A stretch of DNA of 14,762 bases from JBBDIO01 sp040880365 (GTDB lineage: Bacteria > Chloroflexota > Anaerolineae > Caldilineales > Caldilineaceae). Below, in pieces: positions 14,608 through 14,762 of the stretch (position 1 is its first letter; each line of letters opens with the position of its first letter). Made by a program: the position numbers and the translations under genes. The notes under the pieces are model-generated. The model was given only the letters and a program-made list of their open reading frames with translations, made no database searches and was not told where the DNA came from. The stretch is taken from contig JBBDIO010000224.1 of NCBI GenBank assembly GCA_040880365.1, forward strand, positions 1 to 14,762. The letters run 5' to 3'.

Positions 14608-14762
14608 TCATACTGCTTCCTGTGTCGGAGTTTCAACATACTTATATTTTTCCATTACAGCAGCGTTCAGAACATGATTTTGGAACACTTCCATTAGATT
14701 CTCAAATTGTCGATTCATTTCAATTACTTGGTCGTTATCTACTTCAACATGTTGCCCATGAG
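14608..14762 (-). CDS. C-terminal 50 residues of an unrecognised protein, AT-rich
   Basis: The minus strand stays open from the right edge to a TGA at 14610-14608. It encodes a Gln/Asn/Glu-rich, probably helical tail (DNDQVIEMNRQFENLMEV, then VLNAAVMEKYKYVE). I do not recognise the family. Codon choice is AT-rich (GAA, AAT, GTA, TAT), unlike every other gene in the window. A terminator downstream on the same strand supports a real gene end. The short length keeps this tentative. Confidence 0.4.
   Translation of the reverse strand, partial: HGQHVEVDNDQVIEMNRQFENLMEVFQNHVLNAAVMEKYKYVETPTQEAV

Noticed and set aside
1..14762. tRNA, rRNA, transposase or integrase genes
   Set aside because: None of the conserved stretches or catalytic motifs were seen on either strand.

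Overview
The window is GC-rich bacterial DNA from a draft, scaffolded genome (ten undetermined bases at 14486-14495). Long Pro-Thr linkers of the PTPTPT type between extracellular modules, SH3-like domains, a lipoprotein, CHAT and caspase proteases in one neighbourhood, and a beta-helix protein tail with a DIGAYE end all fit a filamentous or multicellular-type Chloroflexota (Anaerolineae/Caldilineae-like). This assignment is inferred from style of protein, not from a marker gene.

Left two thirds (1-9849, all on the minus strand, read right to left): a five-gene, apparently co-directional operon. In transcription order it encodes (a) a CHAT-domain caspase-like protease with a C-terminal regulatory tail, (b) a single-pass membrane protein with a TolB/CsgG-like domain and a TPR-rich outer part, (c) a lipoprotein with an SH3-like domain and three copies of an unrecognised Cys-pair domain, (d) an SH3 plus N-acetylmuramidase protein anchored by two C-terminal membrane helices, and (e) a caspase/metacaspase-family protease (C14) that runs off the left edge. 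A near-consensus promoter at 10084-10112 precedes the operon, and every spacer between the genes carries its own short tandem repeat. The first two proteins share a colinear ~25-residue Gly/Val motif, once in the CHAT tail and once in the predicted cytoplasmic tail of the membrane protein. This suggests direct contact between an envelope sensor and the protease. I read the locus as a candidate envelope-surveillance, conflict or programmed-death module with two caspase-fold proteases; this is a hypothesis.

Middle (9850-10254): a divergent control region of about 400 bases with the operon promoter and leader on the minus strand, a 19-base dyad, and a perfect TTGACA box facing the plus-strand gene.

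Right third (10255-14234): a plus-strand cytoplasmic protein resembling alpha/alpha-barrel (six-hairpin) carbohydrate-active proteins. It converges, across a strong 17-bp hairpin, on two minus-strand genes: an aldo/keto reductase with its complete catalytic tetrad and an HpcH/HpaI-type class II aldolase. Together they suggest sugar or sugar-acid catabolism.

Right edge (14235-14762): a degraded tail of a beta-helix surface protein, the assembly gap, then AT-rich sequence with a terminator and the last 50 codons of an unrecognised minus-strand gene. The composition change at the gap suggests a scaffold junction or an island boundary.
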